64,000 nucleotides of DNA from Solirubrobacter deserti (GCF_003344625.1 NZ_QPKJ02000002.1:62001-126000); one strand, 5' to 3'; positions 1 to 14,149 are shown, counted from the stretch's first letter. A program made the numbers and translations. Notes: generated by a model not told the origin, from the sequence alone.

Positions 1-449
1 GTGAGGACGTCGCCTTCGGCCCGCTCAACCTCAAGCTGCCGGACGTGCACGACCGCGTCGACGCCGCCCTCGCCGCCGTGCGCATGCGCGACGTCGCCGA
101 TCGCGCGCCGCACCAGCTCAGCCTCGGTCAGAAGCGCCGGGTGGCGATCGCGACCGTCCTGGCCATGGACCCGAGCGTGCTCGTGCTCGACGAGCCCTCC
201 GCGAACCTCGATCCCCGCACCCGTCGCGAGCTGATGGAGCTGCTCCAGGAGCTCGACCGAACGCTGGTGATCGTCACCCACGACCTTCCGCTCGCCGCCC
301 GCCTGTGCCCGCGCGCGGTGATCCTCTCCGCCGGCCGGATCGTCGCCGACGGCCCGTGCCTGGACCTGCTCGCGGACGTCGAGCTGCTCGCCGCGCACGA
401 CCTCGAGCTGCCGGAGGGCTTCGACGTCTCAGCGCTGCGTCGCAGCTGA
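1..449 (+). CDS. ABC transporter ATP-binding protein, ECF/CbiO type (3' part)
   Basis: The gene enters from the left edge, so its start, Walker A and first part are missing. The visible 149 residues are the second half of an ABC ATPase. They show the Q-loop-side segment EDVAFGPLNL typical of CbiO/EcfA proteins, an ABC signature in the variant form LSLGQKRRVAIA, Walker B VLVLDEPSANLD with its catalytic Glu, and the switch His in IVTHD. Proteins of this type energise cobalt, nickel or vitamin uptake by energy-coupling-factor transporters. The substrate cannot be told from this fragment. The stop overlaps by 21 bases the 3' end of the convergent ROK gene. The family call is firm; the ECF subtype rests mainly on the AFGPLNL segment. 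Confidence 0.85.
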   Translation, partial: EDVAFGPLNLKLPDVHDRVDAALAAVRMRDVADRAPHQLSLGQKRRVAIATVLAMDPSVLVLDEPSANLDPRTRRELMELLQELDRTLVIVTHDLPLAARLCPRAVILSAGRIVADGPCLDLLADVELLAAHDLELPEGFDVSALRRS

Positions 450-1475
450 GACCACCGCGTCCCGGAGCTGCTCGAGCGCGGTCGCGCGCGCGGCGACCAG
501 CTCGTCGCCGACCGTGGCGGGGCGCAACGGCACGTGGCGTGGCGCCTGCGCGAACGCGTGGGCGATCGGCTCGAGCCATGCGCGTCCCCACGGCCCGCCG
601 ACGACCACGACTTCGGGGTCGGCGAGCGCGACGATCGCCGACAGCACGCCCGCGACGGCACCGGCCAGCGTCTCGTGTGCGTCGGACGCGAGCAGCTTCG
701 GCACGTCGATGGCGGTGGATCGCGCGCGCCGCAGGCCGAGCGCGCCGAACACGTCGGTGAACCGCATCGCGGCGCCGTCCGGTCCGACGGTGACCACGTG
801 CGCGATCTCGCCTGCCACCCCGGTGTGCCCGCGCCGCACCTCGCCGTCGCTGACCACGGCGCAGCCGAGGCCCTCGCCGAGGAACAGGTAGGCGAAGTCG
901 CGCAGCGGCTCGGCCCGGGCCGCCCAATTGACGTCGTTGTCGACGGTGATCGGCCCGTCGACCAGCGGCGCGAGTGCGGCCGGCACGTCGAGCGCTCCGA
1001 GCTCCAGCGGGGCGTCGGGCAGCGCGACCAGCCGGCCCGTGTGGCGGTCGACCGGATCGGCGGCGCTCACGACGGCGAGCCGGAACGGCCCGTCGGCGAC
1101 CTCCTGCGCGGCGCCGTGCAGCTCGTCCGCGCCCGGCGCGGTGGCGCGGGCGACGATCTCGCCGTACACGTCAACCGCTTCCGCCACGACGCCCGTCGAC
1201 GCGAGGCTCGCGACCAGCGCCCGGCCCGACGCGGGCAGCGCGTAGTAGGTCCCGACGCGGCCGCGCCCCGTCGTGCGCTCGCCCGTGTCGACCACCGCGC
1301 CGGACGCGCTCAGTCGCTTCACGCTCTCGGAGATCGTCGGTTTCGACAGCCCGGTGGCGGCGGCGATCTCCGCCCTCGTCGCCCGCCGCTCGCGCATCAG
1401 CGTGCGCAGGACGTGCTCGTCCGACAGCGACCGCAGCAGCTCCAGGGACGGTTTCGTCGTCTCCACGACCCCCAT
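429..1475 (-). CDS. ROK family transcriptional regulator
   Basis: The protein has 348 residues. An N-terminal winged helix (about residues 15-75; ATRAEIAAATGLSKPTISESVKRL is the helix-turn-helix region) is followed by a ROK sugar-kinase-like domain with DNDVNWAARAE and GEGLGCAVVSDGEVRRGHTGVAGEI. ROK repressors bind a sugar or sugar phosphate and leave their operator. The cysteine-rich zinc motif of many ROK proteins is not visible, as in some other ROK repressors. It is transcribed away from the DUF1479 gene, and the shared 81-base spacer carries two related dyads (1479-1543). This suggests that it controls its own gene and the DUF1479 gene, and perhaps the sugar operon beyond. The start is the ATG at 1475; the spacer shows no clear Shine-Dalgarno for it. 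Confidence 0.88.
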   Translation of the reverse strand: MGVVETTKPSLELLRSLSDEHVLRTLMRERRATRAEIAAATGLSKPTISESVKRLSASGAVVDTGERTTGRGRVGTYYALPASGRALVASLASTGVVAEAVDVYGEIVARATAPGADELHGAAQEVADGPFRLAVVSAADPVDRHTGRLVALPDAPLELGALDVPAALAPLVDGPITVDNDVNWAARAEPLRDFAYLFLGEGLGCAVVSDGEVRRGHTGVAGEIAHVVTVGPDGAAMRFTDVFGALGLRRARSTAIDVPKLLASDAHETLAGAVAGVLSAIVALADPEVVVVGGPWGRAWLEPIAHAFAQAPRHVPLRPATVGDELVAARATALEQLRDAVVSAATQR

Positions 1476-1478
1476 TCT

Positions 1479-1543
1479 AGGAAGGACTCTTGCCTAAATG
1501 CTTCGACGATGCTACCTTGCAGTTCTAGTAAGTAGTCCTTTCC
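1479..1543. promoter_or_regulatory. Promoter with two ROK-type operator candidates
   Basis: Two related elements lie in the spacer between the ROK gene and the DUF1479 gene. The plus strand has GGAAGGACTCTTGCC at 1480-1494. The minus strand across 1530-1543 reads GGAAAGGACTACTT. Both are imperfect dyads with the core AAGGACTnCTT, similar in style to ROK-family sites (GGAAAG...CTTTCC). A plus-strand promoter fits between them: TTGCCT at 1490-1495, 17-base spacer, TACCTT at 1513-1518. The first element overlaps the -35 box and the second lies downstream of the predicted transcription start. Operator function is inferred from position and symmetry. Confidence 0.5.
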
Positions 1544-1556
1544 AAAGGAGAGACAA

Positions 1557-2840
1557 GTGTCCGCGACCGTCCAATCGCCCCCCCACTGGGAGTCCCCGCC
1601 CGACGACCTGAAGGCGGCCACGCGCGAGGTCAAGGCGGCGATCCGCGCTCGCATCGAGGCGTCCGGCAGGACGGTCGAAGCGGTCTGGGACGCGGTCACG
1701 GCGCGGCTCACCGTCGCCGTCGAGGGGATCGAGGCGGCCACCGCGCGCGGCGAGAACGTGTGGCCGGTGATCGAGTACGCCGACATCGCGAACGGCACGG
1801 TCACGCCGGAGCAGCTCGCGTACCTCAAGCAGCGCGGCTGCCTCGTCGTCCGCGGTCACTTCCCCCGCGAGCAGGCGCTGCGGTGGGATCAGGACATCGT
1901 CGACTATGTCGAGCGCAACCGGTTCTTCGAGCACTACCGCGGCCCGGGCGACGACTTCTTCGGCAGCGTCGGCTCCAAGCCTGAGATCTTCCCCGTCTAC
2001 TGGTCATCCGCGCAGATGCAGGCGCGTCAGAGCGACCGGATGGCGAACGTGCAGTCGTTCCTCAACCACCTGTGGACCTACGCGTCCGAGGGCGTGCAGT
2101 GGTTCGACCCCGACCGCGACAGCCTCTACCCGGACCGCATCCGCCGCCGTCCGCCCGGCGCGAACTCGGGCGGTCTCGGCGCCCACCTCGATCCGGGCAC
2201 GCTCGACCTCTGGATGACGGAGGCCTACCAGCAGGCGTTCCGGCACCTGTTCGACGGCTCCGTCGAGCAGTACGACCCCTGGGACGCGTCCTATCGCACG
2301 GCGGGCCCGCAGTACCCGGGCACGACGATGTGCTCGGTCTTCCGCACGTTTCAGGGGTGGACGGCGCTGTCGGACATGGCGCGTGACCAGGGCGTGCTGC
2401 ACACCGTCCCGATCCCGGAGGCGATGGCCTACCTGATGCTGCGCCCGTTGCTGGACGACGTCGCCGACGACGACATGTGCGGGACGACCGTCAACCAGGT
2501 CTTCCCGGCGATCGAGCGGTGGCATCCGCTGCTGATGCGCGCGCTCGTCGGCATCCCCGACGTGCAGGCCGGCGACTCGGTGTGGTGGCACTGCGACATG
2601 ATCCACAGCGTCGCGCCGGTCACCGACCAGCAGGGCTGGGGCAACGTCATGTACATCCCGGCGGCGCCGTGGTGCCCTCGCAACGAGCGGTACGCAGCGA
2701 AGGTCCGTGAGGCCTTCCTGGCCGGGGAGAGCCCGAGCGACTTCCCCGAGGAGCACTACGAGCGCACGTGGCCGGACCGCTTCCGGCCCGAGCGCCTCAA
2801 CGCCACGGGCCGCCGCGGTCTGGGGATGGATCAGCGGTAG
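1557..2840 (+). CDS. DUF1479 (YbiU-like) putative Fe(II)/2-oxoglutarate oxygenase
   Basis: The protein has 427 residues, the usual length for DUF1479. The start is the GTG at 1557, 4 bases after a good AAAGGAGAG site. Family hallmarks are a cupin/oxygenase-like core with AHLDPGTLDLW near residue 208 (His-x-Asp iron ligands) and VWWHCDMIHSV near residue 343, which supplies a second His. Members resemble phytanoyl-CoA dioxygenases; E. coli YbiU has no firmly established substrate known to me. The gene lies between the ROK gene and the sugar operon but is followed by a strong promoter of its neighbour, so it may be a separate unit. An oxygenase acting on a sugar acid or plant compound would fit the setting; that is inference. 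Confidence 0.85.
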   Translation: MSATVQSPPHWESPPDDLKAATREVKAAIRARIEASGRTVEAVWDAVTARLTVAVEGIEAATARGENVWPVIEYADIANGTVTPEQLAYLKQRGCLVVRGHFPREQALRWDQDIVDYVERNRFFEHYRGPGDDFFGSVGSKPEIFPVYWSSAQMQARQSDRMANVQSFLNHLWTYASEGVQWFDPDRDSLYPDRIRRRPPGANSGGLGAHLDPGTLDLWMTEAYQQAFRHLFDGSVEQYDPWDASYRTAGPQYPGTTMCSVFRTFQGWTALSDMARDQGVLHTVPIPEAMAYLMLRPLLDDVADDDMCGTTVNQVFPAIERWHPLLMRALVGIPDVQAGDSVWWHCDMIHSVAPVTDQQGWGNVMYIPAAPWCPRNERYAAKVREAFLAGESPSDFPEEHYERTWPDRFRPERLNATGRRGLGMDQR

Positions 2841-2879
2841 GCGATCGGACCGGGCCCCGTGAGTGACCGGGCCTGGTAT

Positions 2880-2948
2880 TTGACACACCCGCCACTGCCG
2901 CATATAAATGCGTGGACGCTGCATTCGTACTTGAATATCTATGCAGCG
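2880..2948 (+). promoter_or_regulatory. Strong promoter and repeated GCAT/ATGC dyads before the sugar operon
   Basis: A near-consensus promoter is visible: TTGACA at 2880-2885, exactly 17 bases, then TATAAA at 2903-2908. The -10 box lies inside the small palindrome GCATATAAATGC (2900-2911). Downstream, CGCTGCAT (2917-2924) and ATGCAGCG (2941-2948) form a perfect inverted repeat with a 16-base centre, just before the GGAGGAG ribosome site of the TIM-barrel gene. The four GCAT/ATGC half-sites would suit an oligomeric regulator. The SorC-family regulator encoded in the operon is the obvious candidate. The inverted repeat could instead form an mRNA hairpin. Confidence 0.65.
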
Positions 2949-2962
2949 CAGGAGGAGAGACC

Positions 2963-3936
<974 letters not shown>

Positions 3937-3940
<4 letters not shown>

Positions 3941-4767
3941 GCCAACTGCACGTTCAGGCGACCGCCGAGGAGGTGCGCGAGAAGGCGCGGGCGATCCGCC
4001 GGCGCAACGTCGAGATCATCCGCGCGGCGGGGCTGGGGCACATCGGCGGCGATCTGTCGGCGGCCGACATCCTGGCCACGCTGTACTTCGCGGTCCTGAA
4101 CGTCGATCCGGAGCATCCGGACGACCCCGAGCGCGACCGCTACATCCAGAGCAAGGGGCACGCGTCCGGTGTGCTGTATACGACGCTCGCCGCCGCCGGC
4201 TTCATCCCCGACAGCCTGCTGGACACCTACATGGCCGACGGGTCGGCGCTCAACGGGCACCCGGACCGCAACAAGGTGCCCGGGGTGGAGACCAACACCG
4301 GGCCGCTCGGGCACGGGCTGCCGGTGGCGGTGGGCACGGCGATCGCCGCCAAGCTCGACCACTCTCCGCGGCGCACGTTCGTGCTCGTCGGTGACGGCGA
4401 GCTGCAGGAGGGCTCCAACTGGGAGGCGATCATGGCCGCGGGCCACCGCGGCCTGGACAACCTGGTCGCGATCGTCGACCGCAACGGGCTCCAGCAGGGC
4501 GCGCGCACCGAGGCCACCAACGCGCTGGACCCGCTGGACGCGAAGTTCGCCGCGTTCGGCTGGGCCGTGCGCACCGTCGACGGGCACGACGTGGAAGCGC
4601 TGCTGGCCGCGTTCCGCGCGGTCCCGTTCGAGCGCGGGCGCCCGACGTGCGTGATCGCCAAGACGACCAAGGGCCAGGGCGTGTCGTTCATCGAGGACCG
4701 GGTCGAGTGGCACCACAAGGTGCCCTCCGCCGAGCAGACCGAGCAGGCGTTGGAGGAGCTGTCGTGA
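3937..4767 (+). CDS. Transketolase, N-terminal (thiamine diphosphate) subunit
   Basis: This 276-residue protein carries only the N-terminal half of transketolase; the other half is the next gene. It has GHIGGDLSAADILATLYF near the start, SKGHASGVLYTTLA, NTGPLGHGLPVAVGTA, and the thiamine diphosphate/Mg motif GDGELQEGSNWEAIMAA...NGLQQ (about residues 151-190). Split transketolases move a two-carbon ketol unit between ketose and aldose phosphates. Many act in special sugar routes rather than the central pentose phosphate pathway. The ATG overlaps the isomerase stop, and its own stop overlaps the next start, so the two subunits are translationally coupled and should be made in equal amounts. Confidence 0.92.
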
Positions 4768-5705
4768 GCGAGCGCTACGACTGCCGCGAGGCGTTCCAGC
4801 GCACGCTGGTCGACCTCGCCACGCGTGATGAGCGGATCGTGGCCGTGGTCAACGACAGCGTCGGCTCCTCCAAGCTCGGCGCCTTCGAGCAGGCCTTCCC
4901 GGACCGGCTGATCAACGTCGGGATCGCCGAGCAGAACATGGTCGGCGTCGGCGCGGGGCTGGCCAACGGCGGCCGGATCCCGTTCGTCTCCGGCGCGGCG
5001 CCGTTCCTGACCGGCCGTGCGCTGGAGCAGATCAAGGCCGACGTCGCGTACTCGAACACGAACGTGAAGCTGTGCGGTCAGTCGCCCGGGATGGCCTACG
5101 GCGAGCTCGGCCCGACGCATCACTCGATCGAGGACCTGGCGTGGCTGCGCGCGATCGCGAACCTGCCCGTGATCGTGCCGGTCGACCCGATCGAGACGGA
5201 GGCCGTGATCCGCTGGGCGGCGGCGACCGAGGGCCCGGTGTTCATCCGCATCGGCCGCGTGCCGGTCCCGAACGTCAACGAGCCGGGGTATACGTTCGCG
5301 CTCGGCCGCGCCACCACGCTGCGCGATGGCGCGGACATCGCGATCATCGCGTGCGGGACGATGGTCGAGCGCGCGCTCGAGGCCGCGACCTTCCTCGCTG
5401 CCCGCGGCGTCGAGGCGCGCGTGCTGAACATGCCGACGGTCCGGCCGCTCGACCGTGAAGCCGTGGTCCGGGCCGCGGTCGAGACCGGAGCGATCGTCAC
5501 CGTCGAGGAGCACACGATCCACGGCGGATTGGGCGGCGCGATCGCCGAGGTCGTGGCCACCGAGGCGCCCGTGCCGATGCGGCTGATGGGCGTCCCGGGC
5601 GTGTTCGCGCCGACCGGCTCGGCCCTCGCCCTGTTCCGGCGCTTCGGGCTGACCGCGGCCGGCATCGCCGAGTCGGCGCTGCTGCTCCGGAGGGCCGCGG
5701 CGTGA
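4764..5705 (+). CDS. Transketolase, C-terminal subunit
   Basis: The protein has 313 residues. The GTG at 4764 overlaps the stop of the N-terminal subunit (GTGA); the open frame extends upstream to 4647, but that part is a shadow of the previous gene. It contains the pyrimidine-binding domain of transketolase, with INVGIAEQNMVGVGAGLANGG (the Glu that activates thiamine), FVSGAAPFLTGRALEQIK and SPGMAYGELGPTHHSIEDLAWLRAI. The C-terminal domain has EEHTIHGGLGGAIAEV. With the preceding subunit it forms a complete enzyme. The gene ends in a 4-base overlap with the kinase gene. Confidence 0.93.
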   Translation: MSERYDCREAFQRTLVDLATRDERIVAVVNDSVGSSKLGAFEQAFPDRLINVGIAEQNMVGVGAGLANGGRIPFVSGAAPFLTGRALEQIKADVAYSNTNVKLCGQSPGMAYGELGPTHHSIEDLAWLRAIANLPVIVPVDPIETEAVIRWAAATEGPVFIRIGRVPVPNVNEPGYTFALGRATTLRDGADIAIIACGTMVERALEAATFLAARGVEARVLNMPTVRPLDREAVVRAAVETGAIVTVEEHTIHGGLGGAIAEVVATEAPVPMRLMGVPGVFAPTGSALALFRRFGLTAAGIAESALLLRRAAA

Positions 5706-7024
5706 CCGTGCTCGCGATCGACCAGGGCACCTCGTCCACCAAAGGCGTGCTCGTCGGCGACGACGGGGCCGTCCTCGCCCGCGCGAGCGTCCCCGTCAAG
5801 TGCTGCTATCCGCACCCGGGCTGGGTCGAGCAGGACGCGGAGGAGATCTGGCAGAGCGTGCTCGCGGTCATCGACCAGCTGCCGGCGCCGGACGCGATCG
5901 CGCTCTCCAACCAGCGCGAGTCCGCCGTGGTGTGGGACGACACGTCGGTCAGCCCGGTGATCGGCTGGCAGGACGCGCGCACCGCGCCCGACTGCGACCG
6001 CCTGCGCGAGCACGAGCCGTTCGTGCGCGCCCGCACCGGTCTGGCGCTGGACCCGATGTTCAGCGCCACCAAGCTGCACCGGCTGCTGGGCGGGCGCGAC
6101 GACCGGCGCGCGGGCACGATCGACGCCTTCCTCGTCCACCGCCTGACGGGCGAGTTCGCGACCGAGGCCGGCAACGCCTCGCGCACGCTGCTGCTGAACC
6201 TCGAGACGCTCGAGTGGGACCCGGAGCTGTGCGAGCTGTTCGGCGTCCCGCTGCACACGCTGCCGGAGATCCGGCGCTCCGACGCCGGGTTCGGTTCCCA
6301 CCGCGGCGTCCCTGTCGCGGCCGTGCTCGCCGACAGCCACGCGGCGCTCTACGCGCACGGCGCGGCCAAGGCGACCTACGGGACCGGCAGCTCCGTGATG
6401 GTCCCTTCCGACAGCGCCGTCGACGGCCTCGCGCACACGCTCGCGTGGCGCACCGACTCGGCCGTGTACGCGGTGGAGGGCAACATCCTCGCGTCCGCCG
6501 CCGCGCTGGACTGGATGGCGCGCACGCTCGGCGTCGAGCACCTCGAGCCGCTCGCGCGGCAGGCGCCGACCACCGACGGCGTCCACCTCGTCCCGGCCTT
6601 CGGCGGCCTCGGCGCGCCGCACTGGGACCGTGACGCGAGCGGCGTAATCGCCGGCCTCACGCTCGGCACCACGCCCGCCCAGCTCGCGCGCGCAGCGTTC
6701 GAGTCCGTCGCCCACCAGATCTGCGACATCGTCGATCGGGTCGAGCTCGACGCCCTGCACGCCGACGGCGGCGCGACCGCCAGCGAGCTGCTGATGCAGC
6801 TGCAGGCCGATCTCGCCGGCGTCCCGGTGCACGTGAGCACCTCGCCCGAGATGTCCGCGCTCGGCGTCGCCGACCTCGCCGCCGGCGGCCGGCGCGAGCG
6901 GCCGACGCGCACGTTCGTCCCCGCCATCTCCGACGACGAGCGGCACGCGCGCCGCGAGGCGTGGCACGCGGCCGTCCGCCGCTCCCGGATGGCGTCCCCA
7001 GAGTTGGAAGGAAGCCTGCGATGA
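5702..7024 (+). CDS. FGGY-family carbohydrate kinase
   Basis: The protein has 440 residues, somewhat short for a family usually near 480-500. It starts at the GTG 5702 that overlaps the transketolase stop. The N-terminal phosphate-binding motif DQGTSSTKGVLV, the segment HPGWVEQDAEEIWQS and the substrate Asp region VIGWQDART resemble glycerol and ketose kinases. The second domain has TYGTGSSVMV and VPAFGGLGAPHWDRDASG, and then a compressed C-terminal domain. It should phosphorylate the ketose made by the isomerase, giving the transketolase substrate. The neighbour set makes a ketopentose or branched ketose likelier than glycerol. Confidence 0.88.
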   Translation: MTVLAIDQGTSSTKGVLVGDDGAVLARASVPVKCCYPHPGWVEQDAEEIWQSVLAVIDQLPAPDAIALSNQRESAVVWDDTSVSPVIGWQDARTAPDCDRLREHEPFVRARTGLALDPMFSATKLHRLLGGRDDRRAGTIDAFLVHRLTGEFATEAGNASRTLLLNLETLEWDPELCELFGVPLHTLPEIRRSDAGFGSHRGVPVAAVLADSHAALYAHGAAKATYGTGSSVMVPSDSAVDGLAHTLAWRTDSAVYAVEGNILASAAALDWMARTLGVEHLEPLARQAPTTDGVHLVPAFGGLGAPHWDRDASGVIAGLTLGTTPAQLARAAFESVAHQICDIVDRVELDALHADGGATASELLMQLQADLAGVPVHVSTSPEMSALGVADLAAGGRRERPTRTFVPAISDDERHARREAWHAAVRRSRMASPELEGSLR

Positions 7025-8004
7025 CCCCGACCCCGTTGCTGCGGCTGATGACGAAGGTCGCGCGCCTGTACTACGAGCAGGGCATGCGCCAGGCCGAGAT
7101 CGCGGCGCAGCTCGACCTCAGCCAGTCGCGCGTCTCGCGCCTGCTCAAGCAGGCCGAGAAGGAGGGCATCGTGCGGATCACGGTCGCGGTGCCGCAGGGC
7201 TTCCACGCCGAGCTCGAGGACCGCCTGCAGGTGCTGTACGGGCTGCGCGAGGCGGTGGTCGTGGACTGCGAGCACGACGACGACCAGGAGGCCTTGCGGG
7301 CGATCGGCGCGGCCGCGGCGGCGTACCTGGAGACGACGCTGACGTCCGGCGAGATCCTCGGCATCTCGAGCTGGAGCGAGACGTTGCTGGCGATGCTCGA
7401 CAACATGCACCCGTCCGCGCAGCCCGGGGCCGAGGCGGTCGTGCAGATCCTCGGCGGCTCCGGGAACCCAGCGGCCGAGGGGCACGCGACGCGGCTCACG
7501 AGCCGGCTCGCGCAGCTGGTCGGCGGCGAGGCGCGCTTCCTGCCGGCGCCGGGCGTCGTCGGCTCGCGCGAGAGCGCCCGCGCGCTGCTGGACGACCCGT
7601 TCGTCGCCGCCGCGATGCGCTGGATGGAGGAGATCACGCTGGCGATCGTCGGCATCGGCGCGCTCACGCCCTCCAAGCTGCTCGCCGCCTCCGGCAACGT
7701 GTTCACGGCCGAGGAGCTGCACGAGCTTGACGAGCTGGGCGCGGTCGGCGACATCTGCCTGCGCTTCTTCGACGCCGACGGCGTGCCGGTCGCGTCGACG
7801 CTCGACGAGCGCGTCATCGGCCTCGACCTCGAGCAGATCAAGCGCCCGCGGCGCACGCTCGCGCTGGCCGGCGGCCCGCGCAAGTTCTCCGCCATCCAGG
7901 GCGCGCTGCGCGGGCGCTTCGTGAACGTGCTGATCACGGATCGCTTCACGGCCGAGCGGCTCGCGGGCGACTGGAGCTCCGTGCCGGAAGAGGTCAGCGC
8001 GTGA
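7021..8004 (+). CDS. SorC/DeoR-type sugar-binding transcriptional regulator
   Basis: The protein has 327 residues. The start is the ATG at 7021, preceded by GGAAGGAAG and overlapping the kinase stop by 4 bases. The helix-turn-helix is at about residues 20-45 (MRQAEIAAQLDLSQSRVSRLLKQA). The rest is the sugar-phosphate-binding domain of SorC regulators, with LGISSWSETLLAML, VQILGGSGNP and ALAGGPRKFSAIQGALRGRFVNVLITD. These proteins are usually tetrameric and respond to phosphorylated sugars. Its place inside the operon suggests feedback control from the promoter at 2880, where repeated half-sites are seen. Confidence 0.9.
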   Translation: MTPTPLLRLMTKVARLYYEQGMRQAEIAAQLDLSQSRVSRLLKQAEKEGIVRITVAVPQGFHAELEDRLQVLYGLREAVVVDCEHDDDQEALRAIGAAAAAYLETTLTSGEILGISSWSETLLAMLDNMHPSAQPGAEAVVQILGGSGNPAAEGHATRLTSRLAQLVGGEARFLPAPGVVGSRESARALLDDPFVAAAMRWMEEITLAIVGIGALTPSKLLAASGNVFTAEELHELDELGAVGDICLRFFDADGVPVASTLDERVIGLDLEQIKRPRRTLALAGGPRKFSAIQGALRGRFVNVLITDRFTAERLAGDWSSVPEEVSA

Positions 8005-8627
8005 AGGCGCGCGCGATCGGCGCGGGGATCGTGGTGGTCGTTCTCGGCCTGATGCTGCTGGACGCCAGCTGGCGCTCCGCCGACGAGCCGCGCGCGGCCA
8101 CCAACGGCCGCGAGGCGTTCGACGCCGAGGCCTTCGGGCGCGAGAACTTCGCGCCCAAGGTCGTGCCGGAGCTGGAGCGGCGGGCGGTCGAGCTGACCGA
8201 GCTCGTGCCCGCGCTCGAGCAGGACGCCGACGCGGCGGGGGAGCGCTTCGGCGTGCGGCACGGCTCCTCGCCGTACACCTTCGCGGTCCGCGGCACCGGC
8301 ACGGCGAAGGCGCCGGACGGGAACGTCGTGGAGGTCGACGTCGAGGGCGTGCCGTCCGACGTGACGGTGTCGCTGCAGATCGGCCCGGCGATCAACGGCA
8401 GCGCGCTGCGCGACGCCACCGGCCTGTGGGGCTTCAACGACTTCCTCAACCAGGTCGACTACGCCGCCGCCGGCACGGCGCTCAACAACGAGGTCAAGGC
8501 CACGGTGCTGCAGGACCTCGACCGCGAGTCGCTCGAGGGCAAGGCCGTCACGTTCATGGGCGCGTTCACCTTCCTGGCCCCGACCGCCATCACGATCACC
8601 CCGGCGCAGCTCGAGGTGTCCGGATGA
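8001..8627 (+). CDS. DUF2291 family membrane-anchored protein
   Basis: The protein has 208 residues and starts at a GTG overlapping the regulator stop. There is one N-terminal membrane anchor (about residues 5-22, AIGAGIVVVVLGLMLLDASW); the rest should be outside the membrane. Typical DUF2291 segments are visible: RHGSSPYTFAVRGTGTA, VSLQIGPAINGSALRDATGLWGFNDFLNQVDYA and VTFMGAF. The function is unknown to me. The family is known mainly from operons of ribose/rhamnose-type sugar importers, and here it sits directly before the ATPase, so a helper role in the importer is the natural guess. Confidence 0.85.
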   Translation: MKARAIGAGIVVVVLGLMLLDASWRSADEPRAATNGREAFDAEAFGRENFAPKVVPELERRAVELTELVPALEQDADAAGERFGVRHGSSPYTFAVRGTGTAKAPDGNVVEVDVEGVPSDVTVSLQIGPAINGSALRDATGLWGFNDFLNQVDYAAAGTALNNEVKATVLQDLDRESLEGKAVTFMGAFTFLAPTAITITPAQLEVSG

Positions 8628-10119
8628 TCATGGAGGCCCGCGCCGTGACGAAGGTCTTCGGCGCCACGCACGCGCTCAAGGGCGTGGACTTCGCGGTCGA
8701 GGCCGGCCGTGTCACCGCGTTGTTCGGCGAGAACGGTGCGGGCAAATCCACGCTGATGAAGATCCTGGCCGGGATCGAGCAGCCCACCACGGGCGAGCTC
8801 GAGCTCGACGGCGAGCCGGTCACGTTCGCCTCGCCGCGCGCCGCGGCCGACCGCGGCGTGGTGATCATCCACCAGGAGCTCAGCCTGTTCCCGAACCTGA
8901 GCGTCGCGGACAACGTCTTCATGGCGCGCGAGCGGGTGCGGCACGGGATGGTCGACGACCGCGCGCAGCGCCAGACGGCGACCGCGCTGCTGACGCGGCT
9001 CGAGGAGCCGATCGACCCGCGCACGGACGTGAGCGAGCTGCGGCTGGGCCAGCAGCAGATCGTCGAGATCGCGCGGGCGCTGGCCCAGGACGCGCGCGTG
9101 CTGATCATGGACGAGCCGACGTCGGCGCTCAGCGCGGCCGAGGTCGAGGTGCTGTTCCGGATCATCCGCGAGCTGACCGCGGACGGCGTCGCGATCGTCT
9201 ACATCTCCCACCACCTCGAGGAGGCGCTGGAGATCGCCGACCATGTCGTCGTCCTGCGCGACGGCGGGCTCGTGGCCGAGGCCGAGGCCGCCGACGTCGA
9301 CCTCGCCTGGATCGTGGAGCACATGGTCGGCCGCAGCCAGGACGAGCTGTTCCCTGAGGAGCACGTCGAGTCCGGCGGCGAGCTGCTGCGCGTGAGCGAG
9401 CTGAGCGTCCCCGACCCGCGCAACCCGGGCCGGCTGTCGGTCGACGGCGTGAGCCTGAGCGTCCGGGCGGGCGAGATCGTCGGGCTCTACGGATTGATGG
9501 GCGCGGGGCGCACGGAGCTGCTGGAAGCGCTGGCGGGGCGGCTGAAGGCGGTGTCCGGCGAGGTCGAGATCGACGGCGAGCTGATCGAGGGCCCGGTGGC
9601 GGCGCGGATCGCGCGCGGGCTCACGCTCGTACCCGAGGACCGCCAGCGCGACGGGCTCGTGCAATCGATGTCGGTGGGCGCGAACCTGTCCCTGGCGGGG
9701 CTGCGGCGCTTCATCCGCGGGCCGCTCGTGTCGGCCCAGCGCGAGCGCGCGGCGGTCGCGGCGACGATGCGCGACGTCACGGTCAAAGCCGCCGGGCCGG
9801 ACGCGCCGATCACCTCGCTGAGCGGTGGCAACCAGCAGAAGGTCGTGCTGGGCAAGGCCCTGCTCACGCAGCCGCGCGTGTTGTTGCTCGACGAGCCTAC
9901 GCGCGGCATCGACGTCGGCGCCAAGGCCGACATCTTCGGGCTGACGACCGAGCTGGCGGGCCGCGGGGTGGCGGTGCTGTTCGCCACCTCAGAGCTCGAG
10001 GAGGCGCTGCACGTGCCCGACCGGCTGCTGGTGATGGCGAAGGGCAAGGTGGTGCGCGAGGTCCGCCGGGGCGTCGCGAGCCGGGAGGAGATCATGGTCG
10101 CATCGGAAGGGGGCGAGCG

Positions 10120-10123
<4 letters not shown>
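8624..10123 (+). CDS. Sugar ABC transporter ATP-binding protein, RbsA-like, two ATPase domains
   Basis: The protein has 499 residues, the usual RbsA/MglA length, with two fused ATPase domains. Domain 1 has Walker A GENGAGKSTLMK, signature-region LRLGQQQIVEIA and Walker B VLIMDEPTSAL. Domain 2 has the degenerate Walker A GLMGAGRTELL, signature LSGGNQQKVVLGKALL and Walker B VLLLDEPTRGID. The ATG at 8624 overlaps the DUF2291 stop; a second in-frame ATG lies at 8630. It powers import by the permease and binding protein that follow. The degenerate second Walker A is normal for this family. Confidence 0.93.

Positions 10124-14145
<4,022 letters not shown>

Positions 14146-14149
<4 letters not shown>

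Noticed and set aside
2849..2877. Hairpin terminator after the DUF1479 gene
   Set aside because: ACCGGGCC occurs twice as a direct repeat, not as complementary arms, so no convincing stem forms.
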